In this document: piece after piece, positions 1-10,188 of the stretch
How the letters are laid out: the number at the start of each line of letters is the position of its first letter
Position numbering within the stretch: the stretch's first letter is position 1
Position numbers and translations under genes: made by a program
Origin: Pollenia angustigena
Taxonomy: Eukaryota; Arthropoda; Insecta; Diptera; Polleniidae
NCBI GenBank assembly: GCA_930367215.1
Contig: OV884059.1
Coordinates: forward strand, 158,346,511-158,410,510
DNA: 64,000 bases
Direction of reading: 5' to 3'
The notes under the pieces: generated by a model
What the model was told of the DNA's origin: nothing
The model's input: the letters and a program-made list of their open reading frames with translations, nothing else
Database searches by the model: none

Positions 1-660
1 CATGTTTCATTAAAATTGGTGGACGATAAAATACTTAAAATCAACCACAAAAAATATTGTTCCCGTATTTACATATAAGATATATTGGGTATGTTCTTGA
101 AATCGAAATAAATTGAATAAGTTACAAAATTACCGTAGTTTTTCGAGGTTTTAAGTGTTGTTCTTGCTAAAATAATAGATGCTTAAAGAATAAAGTAGAT
201 AAAATGGAATATTTTTATAATATTTTATTACAGAGTCGTTTTGAAAATTTGCTCGATTTTTAATATATTTTATTTCGATTTCTAGAACACGCCCATATTT
301 TTTAACAAAATAGAACATGCGTTTCTTTTTTTAGAAGGAGTTTAGTTTAAAAATATTGCTCGAAGGATAAATCTAATAATGCTAAATGTAACAGCTGTCC
401 AAAACTGTATTAACGTAAATGTTCTTCAACAGCTTCACTAATTTACCACTTACACAGAGTCTATAACATAGTTTATGAAGAAGCTGCTCCAATTACAAAA
501 TCAAAGGGGGTAAAAGTGAACCAATAAGTAAAAGCTTTTTTTGAAATTATAACAACACTCAACACTTCTCATATTCTATTTGTTACAAAAGTTTAGTTAA
601 ATACATGAAACCATCACCGTAGACTGATTACGAAAACCACATGATGAAAGATACGATAAG
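1..660. other. AT-rich intergenic DNA, nothing recognised
   Basis: No open frame with coding character, no RNA gene and no paired repeat ends were seen. Stop codons are dense in all frames. Confidence 0.5.
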
Positions 661-679
661 TATTAGACAATGTAAAAAA

Positions 680-700
680 GGGGGGGGGGGGGGGGGGGGG
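680..700. repeat. Homopolymer run of 21 G
   Basis: A run of 21 consecutive G sits in an otherwise AT-rich context. It could form a G-quadruplex. Its length is likely polymorphic or affected by sequencing error. Confidence 0.9.
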
Positions 701-779
701 CAACTTAAAACGAAACTGGGAATACAAGAAAACTGTGGACAACATAAAACCTGTAAGAATACAAGAAAAGTGTAGATCC

Positions 780-1290
780 TTTGCTAATATGATGTTTAGG
801 GGATCTTCTTACCACTGTGGACCAACCAGAAAATCGGGAATGATGGACCGTACCTCATTTTAAAGATAACAATCCCAACTAACTCGTTGTCAACTTTTTT
901 TTGATAAAAAAAATATTTTTGTTGATTTTTTAAAGCATTTTAGGTAAATTTTGAAATGCACTTTTTGCTAATATGATATTTAGGGAATCTTTTTACCTCT
1001 GTGGACCAACCAGAAAACCGGGAATGATGGACCGTACCTCATTTTAAAGATAACAATCCCAACTAACTCGTTGTCAACTTTGTTTGATAAAAAAAATATT
1101 TTTGTTGATTTTTTAAAGCATTTTAGGTAGATTTTGAAATGCACTTTTTGCTAATATGATGTTTAGGGGATCTTTTTACCACTGTGGACCAACCAGAAAA
1201 CCGGGAATGATGGATCGTACCTCATTTTAAAGATAACAATCCCAACTAACTCGTTGTCAACTTTTTTTTGATAAAAAAAATATTTTTGTA
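780..1290. repeat. Tandem repeat, about 184 bp x 2.8
   Basis: Units begin with TTGCTAATATGAT at about 781, 965 and 1148, giving a period of 183-184 bp. Copies differ by only a few bases, and the third copy stops after the T-rich stretch near 1290. Each unit holds the same block (GTGGACCAACCAGAAAA, then GGGAATGATGGA). No coding potential. The near identity suggests recent expansion or homogenisation. No link to a known satellite is claimed. Confidence 0.9.
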
Positions 1291-1744
1291 TATTGACAAG
1301 TTTTAACAAATTGAATCTGGGAATTTATTTTTCATGGTATCATTTATTTTATAAAAAAAAAAAAATCTGATAGTGCATAGAAATTATTCCTGTAAAATAT
1401 AGGAAAATAGGAATAAGACTTTATAAGTATAAAAGCTTTTAGAGCAGTTATTTGACTTAGAATACACATTCGAATTAATATGAAAATTGACAAGTTTTAT
1501 TTAAAAAAGAATGTTTATTTATTCAATTACTAATTTTTTCTAATATTATCGAAAAAAATCTCGTAGAGTATAAAATTTCTAGATCTAGAATTATTCGGTT
1601 AATCGATGAAGTTTAGAATTTTGTTCGTTTAATCGAATAAGTTAAAAATGCCAAATATCGATTAATCGTTTAATCAAACAAAAATAAAACCCGATTAATT
1701 GCGCAACCTAGTAACGTAGACCTTCAGCCCGTTGTAGTGAAAAA
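1291..1744. other. AT-rich DNA with ATTAATCG palindromes
   Basis: Around 1590-1710 there are several CGATTAATCG-like palindromes, ending in GATTAATTGCGCAACCTA. The same kind of palindrome clusters at the hAT ends near 42.1, 48.2, 28.2 and 31.0 kb, so this may be one end of a decayed hAT element. No partner end was found. Confidence 0.35.
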
Positions 1745-1751
1745 GACCAGA

Positions 1752-1824
1752 GTCTCAGGATGTAATCGAACCCGCAACCCCCGCACTGATAGACTAGCTC
1801 ACTACCAACTAGCCTACCGGGGCA
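1752..1824 (-). mobile_element. tRNA-derived SINE head (copy 1)
   Basis: On the minus strand the segment starts TGCCCCGGTAGGCTAG and has a pol III A-box-like TAGTTGGTAGTGAGC and a B-box-like GGGTTCGAT about 35 bp further on. The 5' and 3' stem halves do not pair as in a functional tRNA. A close relative is at 56797-56866 in the same orientation, followed by an A-rich tail. Two dispersed copies with tRNA boxes favour a SINE over a tRNA gene. Confidence 0.7.
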
Positions 1825-1869
1825 CCCAGATTTTTTATTGCATGCGATATTTAAAAAAAAATAGCTAGT

Positions 1870-2460
1870 CGAAAATAAATCCATTCACATTTATTACATT
1901 GGAGGTGTGCACGTGACATGAATTGTTCGTGACACTCGATTACTTTAAATATTAATCACACCAGAGACAGCGAGTTTGTATGAATCGTATTAGGATGGTC
2001 ACAATGATGCAGAATAAAGGTATGTGTATTAAGGTAAACACTTTAAAGGGTCTCCGATGTTACAAATGGAAACCATCTTTTTGGTGGGGGATATTAAAAG
2101 AGAATAGCCGGGAACACACAGGAAGTTCCCAGTTTGGTTGAAATAGGAAATGAAAATCCCAAAACAAAGTAGGTAAATACAGAAAAATATAATTTACCCT
2201 GTATTTTTTATACCTACTCGTTACGAAAAGAAAAAGTCAACCCGGCAGGGTGACACCATTAGGAAAATAAACCAAAATACACGAGGAATATACAAGCAAA
2301 TTTGAAAACGCGTGAAAACAAAAAACAGACACCCAAAGAACAAAATGAAAAATATACCTAAAAGAAGCAAAACTAAAAAAATTTAAATGATTTGCATAAC
2401 CTTGCAGTTATTTAGCATATTTTTTTAGAGTTTGTAGGTATAGGTATGTGTTTTTATTAT
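1870..2460. other. Intergenic DNA, nothing recognised
   Basis: No coding frames, repeats or RNA genes were recognised. Around 2200-2350 the plus strand is A-rich with short AAAC motifs. Confidence 0.4.
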
Positions 2461-3900
2461 TGTAATTGTTGTTGCAATAAAATAGCAATAAATCTTTTGC
2501 CACAAAAAAATAAAAAACTTACAATATCATACAACCGAAACTCTAATAATTTGTTGAAAAGATGCAACTACTTACATATTCTTTCGGTTAATTTACGCGC
2601 TAATGCCATCACTTTAATTTAGCCACTTTTTGTAATTTTTGCTACTGCTGCTGCTATTATGTAGTTGTTGTTATTGTTGCTGCTGTTTTTGTTGTTTTGG
2701 GGTTCGTTGAATTTAGTTTTGTTTTATTTTTCATCAAACAGTGGATCAATGTACAAAGTGATGGATGATGTTTTCCTATTACCACTTTTATAATATAATA
2801 TTGTAGTATTTTTTGTAATTTTTTTTATTGTTTTTTATTTTTCTACCACTAACTGGTCTTGTAGGCCACTTAGTCATTCACTCACTACACTCACTTATTT
2901 AACCACTTGAATTTACTTTATTCTTTATTTTACTGAACTTTTTTGCTCTTGCTTGTTTTGATTTGGAATTGAGACTTTTATTTAATTTTTTTCAATACAA
3001 ATCAATTTCTTTTTTAGAATTTCCGCTTTTAGATATTGAATTTTTTTGCACACTTTTTTGTATTTAATTCTTGACTATTTTGTGATTGTAATGCCACATT
3101 TAGATATTTTTTCGTTATACGAACCAAATTAGCTCAAGAATTTCTGCACTTTTGTCGAAGCGGAGTGGAACAATTAATGGGGATTTTTATTACACTTCAC
3201 TGTTGCTTTTGTTGTATGTATTGTATTGCACGGACTGTGTCTTATTTTTACACCTCAAAATTAATTTTGTTTCTGTTTTAATTTTGTGTATTTAATTTCT
3301 TATTGCCACTTCTTGGGGCCTCTCTGGCAAATATTTCTATTTTCAAATTGGACGTAGTCGACGACGATGATGACTGCAAGACACCATCAAACAAATACGT
3401 GCAAACAGGCATTCGACGATTCACTTTTTTTGTCACATTTACACCGCAATTTACACGCACTTAATATCTTATTTTTTATTACAAAAACTTGCATCCATTT
3501 AGCACAATAAAATTAGTTCTTTCTAAAAAATAAAATGTAACAAATTTATTTTCCCATTAAATAAAAACAAATAAAATCCTTTCTCCCGTATTACTTTTTC
3601 TTTAAAAATACACACAAGTTGTCAAAATTTTATCGACGACAGAGAAATAGTAGAAGAAAAAATAAAATGAAACGATAAAGTAGACGCACAAAAGAAAACT
3701 AAAACAACAACAAAAAGAAATTTTAATTTTGCTGTCAGTTTATTCAGCAAGAGAAGATATGAAAGAAAGAGATGAATTGTTCGAAGTATTGAAAATCCGT
3801 TAAGGCAATTGGAATGTGTGCAAGAGAGAGTAAAATATATATGTTAAAATATCAGTTGTTCAGCAAAAGTGCTGCCAGGTGCAACTTTTTTTACGCTCTT
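2461..3900 (-). other. Possible 5' region of a minus-strand gene (CAA/GA-rich)
   Basis: Read on the minus strand this stretch has features often seen in long fly 5' UTRs or promoters. There are runs of CAA/CAG triplets (plus-strand TTG/CTG at 2636-2700), GAGA-like purine clusters (3750-3840), and a single 60-codon frame (3460-3278) with a five-serine run. No splice-supported coding exon, TATA box or family match was found. It may equally be low-complexity intergenic DNA. Confidence 0.2.
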
Positions 3901-4223
3901 TTTAAAAATCAGGTAGTGGCGACATTTAAACAAAGAAAAGTTGTTATATTTTTTTAATAACTAGGTATTCAAATACTGTTCAAATTGTATTACAAATATT
4001 TTTGTATTATTAATTATACATACTTGTTTAATTCTTTGTTAGCTCTCTTTTTCAAAATTAAATATAAGAATGCCGGTATTTGGTTAAACTCTAAATAACA
4101 GTTTACTTTTCATATTTGACTATCATTATTTAAACAGAGAAAGCATAAACTTCAATGTTATACTGCAGACATAACGTTACTTGCCAAATAACATACATAC
4201 ATACATGTTACATTAGTTTGGAC
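3901..4223. other. AT-rich spacer
   Basis: Nothing is recognised apart from a short CATA microsatellite at about 4190-4205. Confidence 0.4.
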
Positions 4224-4351
4224 TTAGCTGCACAATCTCCTTTGCACGATTTTTTGTGCAGGTAAATCAAAAATGCAGTTATCTTAAATGCATTTACCTG
4301 CCTTAATGTGCAGGTACACAATTGTGGTTACCTGCACAAAAGTGCAGCTAA
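4224..4351. mobile_element. Short MITE, TIR TTAGCTGCAC
   Basis: The ends are inverted copies (TTAGCTGCAC and GTGCAGCTAA). The inside repeats TGCAGGTAA-type motifs in both orientations, so the whole 128 bp folds into a hairpin. Related GTGCAGCTAA and GTGCAGGTA motifs recur in the tandem block at 12295-12660. Confidence 0.6.
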
Positions 4352-5466
4352 AGTAAAGTGTTTGATTTAAAAGTAGAAAAAAAAAATTATTTTATTAATA
4401 CATAAATTTATATTTTATCAAAATTTTATTTCAATCCAGCTAGCATCAATCGTCTAGGAGCTTACTGGGAATCTCACAAAGAGTCTTTTTGATCGTCGAC
4501 GAGCTCATTTTTTAATTGTAGACAGTTCCTCGCACGGGAGAAACTGTTACACGTGCTGATTCGTATTTAGAGGTTCTTCCATAACACAGCGAAAAACGCT
4601 TATATTAATCGTAAAGGGAATCGTTTATGATGTATGTTGAGATTATCTAACGAGAATTTCAAAAAGCATGCCAAGAGTCGTATGAGACTCATGTAGGTAT
4701 TATTTTACAACTCGTGCAAGGCTCAGCCGTATGACTAAGCTACCTAAATAGGGCATCAAGCGTATTTTTCATGCCAAAACTTATAATTTTCATATAATTT
4801 CTATAAAACAAACCTTAAGGCCGAGGCCACGCATTGAGCGGCTAAGCGTCAAGCGACTGAGCGATGAGCGTCAAAAAATTAAAACATATGAAATACTATT
4901 GAAGTGGCCACGAAATGAGCGGCATGCGAGCGAAATTTTTGAGCGGCTAAGCGGCGTCGCTCAGGAATAAAACTTGTTCTAATTTTAAGTTGTTTTCTGA
5001 GCGTCAAAAAATAAACATGGCAAAAGTTAATATGGAGCTTATGATTTCATCCGTACAAAGCCGACCGAATTATGGCAATACAGCATAGATGGGCAATTTT
5101 CAGTAGCAGTACTTTTTCAGTATTTTCTTTTTTTTTACTGATTACTGAAAAAAAAATCAGTATTTAGTAAATATATATGTATTTAATATTTAATAAAAAC
5201 CAAGAGAGATATTTTATGTTGTAAAAACTGGATGGAGACCTACATTAATACACTTTTAAAATAAATTAATCACATTTGAAAATTCCGTTTCATTACGCAG
5301 ATTTTTACATTTCACTACTGTCAGCCGAAGTTGACTTCTATTTTGCGTACGTTCGTGACCGCACGTTTATAACTCTTATTATGAAAACTTAAACTCGATG
5401 AAATCCATCTTTTGTACTGCTATCGAATCGCAAAAAAAATGCTAGGAAAAGTTTTGTTTTCTATAT

Positions 5467-6060
5467 TGTTACGAAAGTAACTTTAGTTAGTTGTAATTAT
5501 TATTTATCTTGTATGGCTTAGTTATTAAGTATTTGTTAGTTATTTTATAAGTTTACATTGTTATTAAAAATTGTTATAATTTAGTACACTTCAATCCCAA
5601 TGTGCGGAAGGAACTAGAAATGACTGTTAAAAAAGCTTTAGTATAAGTGGTGAAATTATGTAAACATAAGTGCCGCCACCAATCATAATTGACTATAGAG
5701 TGGTGAATAAGTTAAGCCTTGAACCTTCGAGAAACATTTCGAATGTTCTAGATAGCTGAATTACAGTATAAATACTTGCGGCGGCTAGCATCAAAAAAAA
5801 GTATTAGTTCAGACTTTGTCAAGTAAAGAGTGCATCACGCGGAGAAAACTATAAACGTTTGAAGTGTGTTGATAACACTAGCGAGTTGTAAATAAAAGCT
5901 ATAAATTACGGTTGTTAAAGTGACTAAGTTCTTAATAAATTAGTGTTATACATTAAAGTATTGTGTTTATTTGTTTTATTTGAATTGCAATAAAAGAACT
6001 CGAAACGGTTTATTATAAAGGAAATAAACCAAAACGTTGTTGAAAGGCAGTAACGTAACA
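5467..6060 (+). mobile_element. Solo LTR, 594 bp (TSD ATAT)
   Basis: The segment begins TGTTACGAAAGTAAC and ends GTAACGTAACA. These are TG...CA termini inside a short inverted repeat, as in LTRs. It is flanked by the 4-bp duplication ATAT (5463-5466 and 6061-6064). Inside are heat-shock-like pentamers, TATAAATA at 5767 and AATAAA signals downstream (about 5890 and 5933), which is the order expected for U3-R-U5 on the plus strand. There is no second copy in the window, so it is a recombination-derived solo LTR. The 4-bp duplication fits Ty3/gypsy-like elements. Confidence 0.85.
5724..5775 (+). promoter_or_regulatory. LTR promoter: heat-shock-element-like array plus TATA box
   Basis: CTTCGAGAAACATTTCGAAT followed by GTTCTAGA gives at least four inverted NGAAN/NTTCN pentamers in about 28 bp, the arrangement bound by heat shock factor trimers. 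TATAAATA follows at 5767-5774 and a TTCAGACTT initiator-like site about 40 bp further on. Spacing and order are right for a stress-inducible LTR promoter. Function is inferred from sequence only. Confidence 0.6.
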
Positions 6061-6361
6061 ATATTATTTGTACATCAAAAGCGTACGAACGTACGTTCGT
6101 GACCCCAGAAAATGCCCATATATAAATATGAACATATTTAATTTTTATTATTTATAATAATTTAATAAATAATTAATATTAGTATTTAATTTTTATTAAA
6201 AATTTAGACAAAATATAAGAATAATCTTTTTTTATATATACAGGTATCCCTTGATTTACGCGGCACTTCATTTACGCGATTTAGATATAACACGGATCAA
6301 TAATAGTAACCTTTTTTGAAATACGCGCTTTTTTTACGCGTTTTAATAAAACACGCTCAAA

Positions 6362-6645
6362 AAATGATGGCAATTTTTTCAGCTACCAGTAAATTTTTAC
6401 TGTTTACTGAAAAAATTACAGTACATATTCATACATAATGCAGTACTAAGCTAATTTCCCTTTTCTAAAACATATGCAAACAAATATATTTTACCTGAAA
6501 AAGTCTAAAAATTATTTGACAATGCTTACAATATAACTTTATTTATTAAAATTCTTTTAAAAAGTGAATACTGATTTTTTAGTAATCAGTAAAAATTTAC
6601 TGAATATTGCCATTATTTCAGTAACCAGTAAAATTTTACTGGTTT
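6362..6645. mobile_element. MITE with CAGTAAATTTTTACTG ends
   Basis: Inverted segments around 6364-6405 and 6585-6615 share ATGGCAAT then CAGTAAATTTTTACTG. The motif ACCAGTAAA also repeats at 6625-6640. The element resembles a shortened version of the ends at 5096 and 8420. Borders are uncertain. Confidence 0.5.
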
Positions 6646-6723
6646 TTAATTCAAATTGTCTTGGTTTAGTTTGTTTTTGACTATTTTACAATTTTCATCA
6701 TTTTCTTATGTTTTTGATTTTAA

Positions 6724-7255
6724 GGGCACTGCTACACGTTCAATAAATATCGTGATATTTGGATCACGATCCATTTTAAAATATTGATGGATCACGAGCG
6801 TATGCTACATGTTCAATATTTATCGCGTCAGTATTTATGTTATTTTTGTGCTGTGCGGGTTGTTTATCAATGTCGCGAGAAAACCAAAAGAAAGCCTGTT
6901 TAGCTATTTTGCTCGATTTCACTGTCTTCTGCCATTACCCTTTATTTCAATAAACTTTTCACAAATTTTGTCAATTGTTTTACTTTTTATTTGTTTAATT
7001 TTTTCCACTGTGTATTTAATTTCTTTTATTTTGACACTTTTTACTGACGTATTAATTTTTATTATTATTATTAAATATCATGAAAATGCTACACGTTCAA
7101 TATTTATCACGCGATCCACGATCCGCGATCTGGATTTCATATTTTAGGCCATTCTGCGATATGGATCGCGATCCATCAATATTGCATGCTACACGTTCAA
7201 TAAATATCGTGATACTAGAAATATCACGATATTTATTGAACGTGTAGCAGTGCCC
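6724..7255. mobile_element. Harbinger-type MITE, TIR GGGCACTGCTACACG (TSD TAA)
   Basis: Perfect inverted ends of more than 30 bp start GGGCACTGCTACACGTTCAA, flanked by TAA on both sides (6721-6723 and 7256-7258). The subterminal motif GCTACACGTTCAATA recurs four times with GATCGCGATCC palindromes, so this is a transposase-binding-site-rich non-autonomous element of 532 bp. The reading frame across it is a by-product of the repeats. Confidence 0.85.
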
Positions 7256-7269
7256 TAAATATTCAACTA

Positions 7270-8006
7270 CATATCGAGGCCTTATAGCAAAAATGATGTA
7301 ACCAACAAAAATAAAATTATACAGGAGAAGGTTTTTTTTAAATATTTTTGCTTCAAGTCTAGGGTTTCTTTTGAAATTGCTTTTGCTCTTATTTCGTAAC
7401 GGTACTTCTCAGAGATATGATATTTTTAGAGATGATGCAAATGATCAAAAATGATCGATTTTCATCAAAAAACAAAAATCTAAAATGTTGTTGGTTATGC
7501 TATGTTCATACGACGTTATAAACCACTCGTTTCGTTCTTTGAAACTAGTTTGCCAAACATGCTGTTCATACGATTCATTCTTGTTTCATTTTGACATTTT
7601 TTTGTGTTGTTAGTGTGATTTTTTTTAAAATAGATAAAAAAAGTAAATAAAACTTAAACATATATTATTTAACACTTTTATTGATATAATTATGTTATAA
7701 TTATCACTTTATTTTATTAAACATCAATTTTTATTTTGTTTTTTTCTTTGTTTTGATTTTTTTTGAGAGCTAGTTCAGATAAACTAACGATAAATGTTAT
7801 CAAAATTGGAGATGATAGTACATTTTTCCTGTTTCGCAGCCTGTTTCAAAATGAAACGACTTGTTTCGCTCTCAAAATTTTGTATGGGGAAACAAGTCGT
7901 TTCAATCATGTTTGGGGCGCGAAACAGGAATAAGAGAGCGAAACACGAATATTGCTGTCCGTGTGAACATGGTATTACATCATTTTTGCTATTAGGGCTC
8001 GATATG
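7270..8006. mobile_element. MITE with 32-bp TIR CATATCGAG... (TSD TA)
   Basis: Left end 7270-7301 and right end 7975-8006 are inverted copies with two mismatches (CATATCGAG, then ATAGCAAAAATGATGTAA), flanked by TA. This fits a Tc1/mariner-type non-autonomous element. A Harbinger-type MITE (7498-7974) is inserted next to its right arm. Confidence 0.7.
7498..7974. mobile_element. Harbinger-type MITE (TSD TTA), GTTTCG-rich
   Basis: The ends TGCTATGTTCATACG and (complement) TACCATGTTCACACG are inverted relatives, flanked by TTA (7495-7497 and 7975-7977). The inside has many GTTTCG/CGAAAC motifs and an inverted pair around TCGCTCTCAAAATTTTGTAT. That last block also occurs near 59815, where a diverged relative seems to lie. 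Confidence 0.7.
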
Positions 8007-9561
8007 TATGTTTCAATTATTTTTTGTATTCTTTTTTAATTCAATTATTTTATAAAGATATAATAACAAAGCTTTATACATATCGTTATAAAGAAATATC
8101 CTTTAATTTTTTGAAAGTAAAATATATACAGTTCTATGTTCTTGATTTAACACGGTTTTAGGGCCCCAAAATGAAATTTTGTATGTATCTCATGTTTTGA
8201 TTTACGCGATATGATAAATTTCTGGTCCCATAAACGGAATTTGTACCAGTCCTGAACCTTGTTTTACGCGAATTTGATTTACACGTGCTTTCTTCGGTCC
8301 CAACAGACCGCGTAAATCGAGGGTTACCTGTATATATTTACTGAATACTGATTTTTTTTCAGTAATCAGTCAAAAAAAAAAAAAATACTGAAAAAGTACT
8401 GGTACTGAAAAATTTTTTTGTTTTGTCAATTTGGTGTTAACTTTAAGCAACGGCAAATCGAAGCATTTCACAGACATACGGCAGTATTGTATTGGGTAGA
8501 TTTGTATATAAATGGTTTAATTCCCCTTGCTTGATAAATATGGACACATTAGCATGATTTGTTTATTAATACTGTGTTGTAGGGTGCCATATGGTCGGGA
8601 TTGACCGACTTAACTTTCTTACTTGTTTATAATTTGTTTTAAATGTAAGTTAAGCGAACGAAGTCTTTGCTCGAAATCGAAGAACAGGCTGCATTTTTTT
8701 TTCTTAAAAAACGTATAACATTTTTATGAATACGATTTTCGCGTTATAACATTGAACAAGCCACTCTTTACAATGGCATTTTAACAACTAACCGCTCAGA
8801 AGTGACGCTCAGTAATAAGCCACTTGCCGCTCAAACTTGACGCTTTGACGCTCAGCCGCTTGACGCTTTGCCGCTCATTGCGTGGCGTCGGCCTAAGGTC
8901 GCGAAATCAGCACCATCCTGTCGGAAAATCCTTTTTTACAGATCCTTAGGCCGGTTTGTTTTATTAAAATTGTATTGGAAATATCATTTTCATACTTCAA
9001 AAACGGTCTTATTTAGGTAGCTCAGTAATTGTTACACGACTCTTACAGAGCAAATAAATTTAAAAAATATTTAAAGATTTTTGTTACTCGTCAGATAATC
9101 ATCAGAAGATTCTTTTAGGAGTTGTATATCTATATATATAAAATTGTAACGTTACTGACTGACTGACTCACTGATTCATCATCGCACAGCCTAAACGCCT
9201 GAAGCTAGACACTTGAAATTTGGACCAGAGATTGGTCACTGCCCAAATCGATCCACTAAGACGGGATTTTTGGAAATTCGAATGTTTAGGGGGTAAAAAA
9301 GGGTAAAAACGCGAAAATTCGGTAACCTTATATCTCCAAAACTAAAAGAGATACAAAAAAAATTTAATACCTATCGTTGTTCTTTAGAAAAATAAGCGGA
9401 CAGGTGTCTGGTACTTTTTTGAAATTCGGCCCTATTTGGGAGTAAACGTGTAAAATCTGAATTTTAGTACTTTTTTGACACCCCATCTATCTTTTGAACC
9501 AATAAACATAGAAACAAAGTTAATACCACATTCGAAACCTAACAAAAATATACAAATTTAA

Positions 9562-10052
9562 TGGCGTTTTCTTTTCTGAGTAAAATTCTGCATTCATTCT
9601 GCCTTTTACATTTTTTTATGTTCTTTTCTGAAAAACATGTGTTATTTTAAAACTGTAAAGCGTTCTTTTCTGATAATGTTCCCTTTAAAATTAAAAAAAA
9701 TGCTACATGTTCAACACTCATCTTAAATAAAGGGGCATGAGTGCAGCACTAGATCAAGGCGAATTCAGCACAAGGTGGTGGCAACTTTCGAGCCGTAAAC
9801 ATAAACAATGCAATACAAAAAACATCTGTGTTTCTGTTGGCTTGGGATTGTTGTATACAATTATAGTCTTGCCACCACCTGTAATTGAATTTACCTTGCG
9901 CTAATTGTACTTTATTGTTTAATGCCGAAATTTGTGTTCTTTTGTAAACGTAAAATATGAAGCACTTCCTTAAAATTAAGGGAGCATTTAAAAATGTTGC
10001 CAAATCACATGTAACACTTATGCAACACTTTTTTTTAGAAAAGAAAACGCCA
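9562..10052. mobile_element. Harbinger-type MITE, TIR TGGCGTTTTCTTTTCT (TSD TAA)
   Basis: Inverted ends TGGCGTTTTCTTTTCT are flanked by TAA (9559-9561 and 10053-10055). The motif TTCTTTTCTGA repeats inside the left half. Removing it rejoins the surrounding Helitron-like sequence. A second inverted repeat lies inside (9755-9898). Confidence 0.75.
9755..9898. repeat. Inverted repeat with AGGTGGTGGCAA arms
   Basis: The left arm CAAGGCGAATTCA...AGGTGGTGGCAA and right arm (complement) CAAGGTAAATTCA...AGGTGGTGGCAA form a 144-bp hairpin. It is probably another small MITE nested in the 9562-10052 element. No target duplication was found. Confidence 0.55.
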
Positions 10053-10188
10053 TAAATTTGGTACTTTTTCGAAATTCGAACATTTAAGGGGTAAAAATCG
10101 TAACTATTTTTGGTACTTTTTTTAAAAAACATTTTTCTCCATTTATTGAAATATTCGTACTAAATTATGGGCTGCCACTATTATACTG

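Larger units (their letters stand above)
6241..8330. mobile_element. Pogo/Tigger-like DNA transposon shell (TSD TA)
   Basis: The ends are inverted copies: left CAGGTATCCCTTGATTTACG, right (complement) CAGGTAACCCTCGATTTACG. Both are flanked by TA (6239-6240 and 8331-8332). This TIR style and TA duplication are typical of pogo/Tigger elements in the Tc1/mariner superfamily. More ATTTACGCG-type motifs lie inside both ends. No transposase survives. Three further MITEs sit inside. Confidence 0.8.
5096..8420. mobile_element. Nested element with ACTGATTACTG-rich inverted ends
   Basis: Left end (about 5096-5175) and right end (about 8335-8420) are inverted copies. They share CAGTACTTTTTCAGTATTTT, then a poly-T, then ACTGATTACTGAAAAAAA and CAGTATTTAGTAAATATATA. 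The outermost bases are diverged and no target duplication could be read, so the borders are approximate. A smaller relative lies at 6362-6645. Confidence 0.65.
4819..8893. mobile_element. Harbinger-type element (TSD TAA), host of the nest
   Basis: The terminal inverted repeats start GGCCGAGGCCACGCATTGAG on the left and GGCCGACGCCACGCAATGAG on the right (complement). They are flanked by the 3-bp duplication TAA (4816-4818 and 8894-8896). Subterminal regions repeat GAGCG/TCAAGCG motifs many times. TWA target duplications are typical of PIF/Harbinger elements. No transposase frame is visible. Most of its 4.1 kb is later insertions, so the original was probably a MITE of several hundred bases. 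Confidence 0.8.
4630..9115. mobile_element. Outermost foldback-like element of the 5-9 kb nest
   Basis: The left arm (about 4635-4815) and right arm (about 8935-9112) are diverged inverted copies. They share blocks in the same order: GATTATCTAACGAG / GATTATCTGACGAG, AAGAGTCGT, AGCTACCTAAATA and AAAACAAACC. The arms directly flank the Harbinger-type element at 4819-8893. No target duplication was found and the outer limits are approximate. It could instead be two inverted copies of an unrelated dispersed repeat. Confidence 0.5.

Noticed and set aside
1752..1824. Functional tRNA gene on the minus strand
   Set aside because: A and B boxes are present but the acceptor stem does not pair, and a sister copy with an A-rich tail points to a SINE.
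3278..3460. 60-codon minus-strand frame with serine run
   Set aside because: Too short and compositionally biased, no family match and no splice context. Noted only within a possible 5' region.
6809..7147. 112-codon frame with hydrophobic residues
   Set aside because: It lies inside a MITE with perfect TIRs. Hydrophobicity comes from T-rich DNA.
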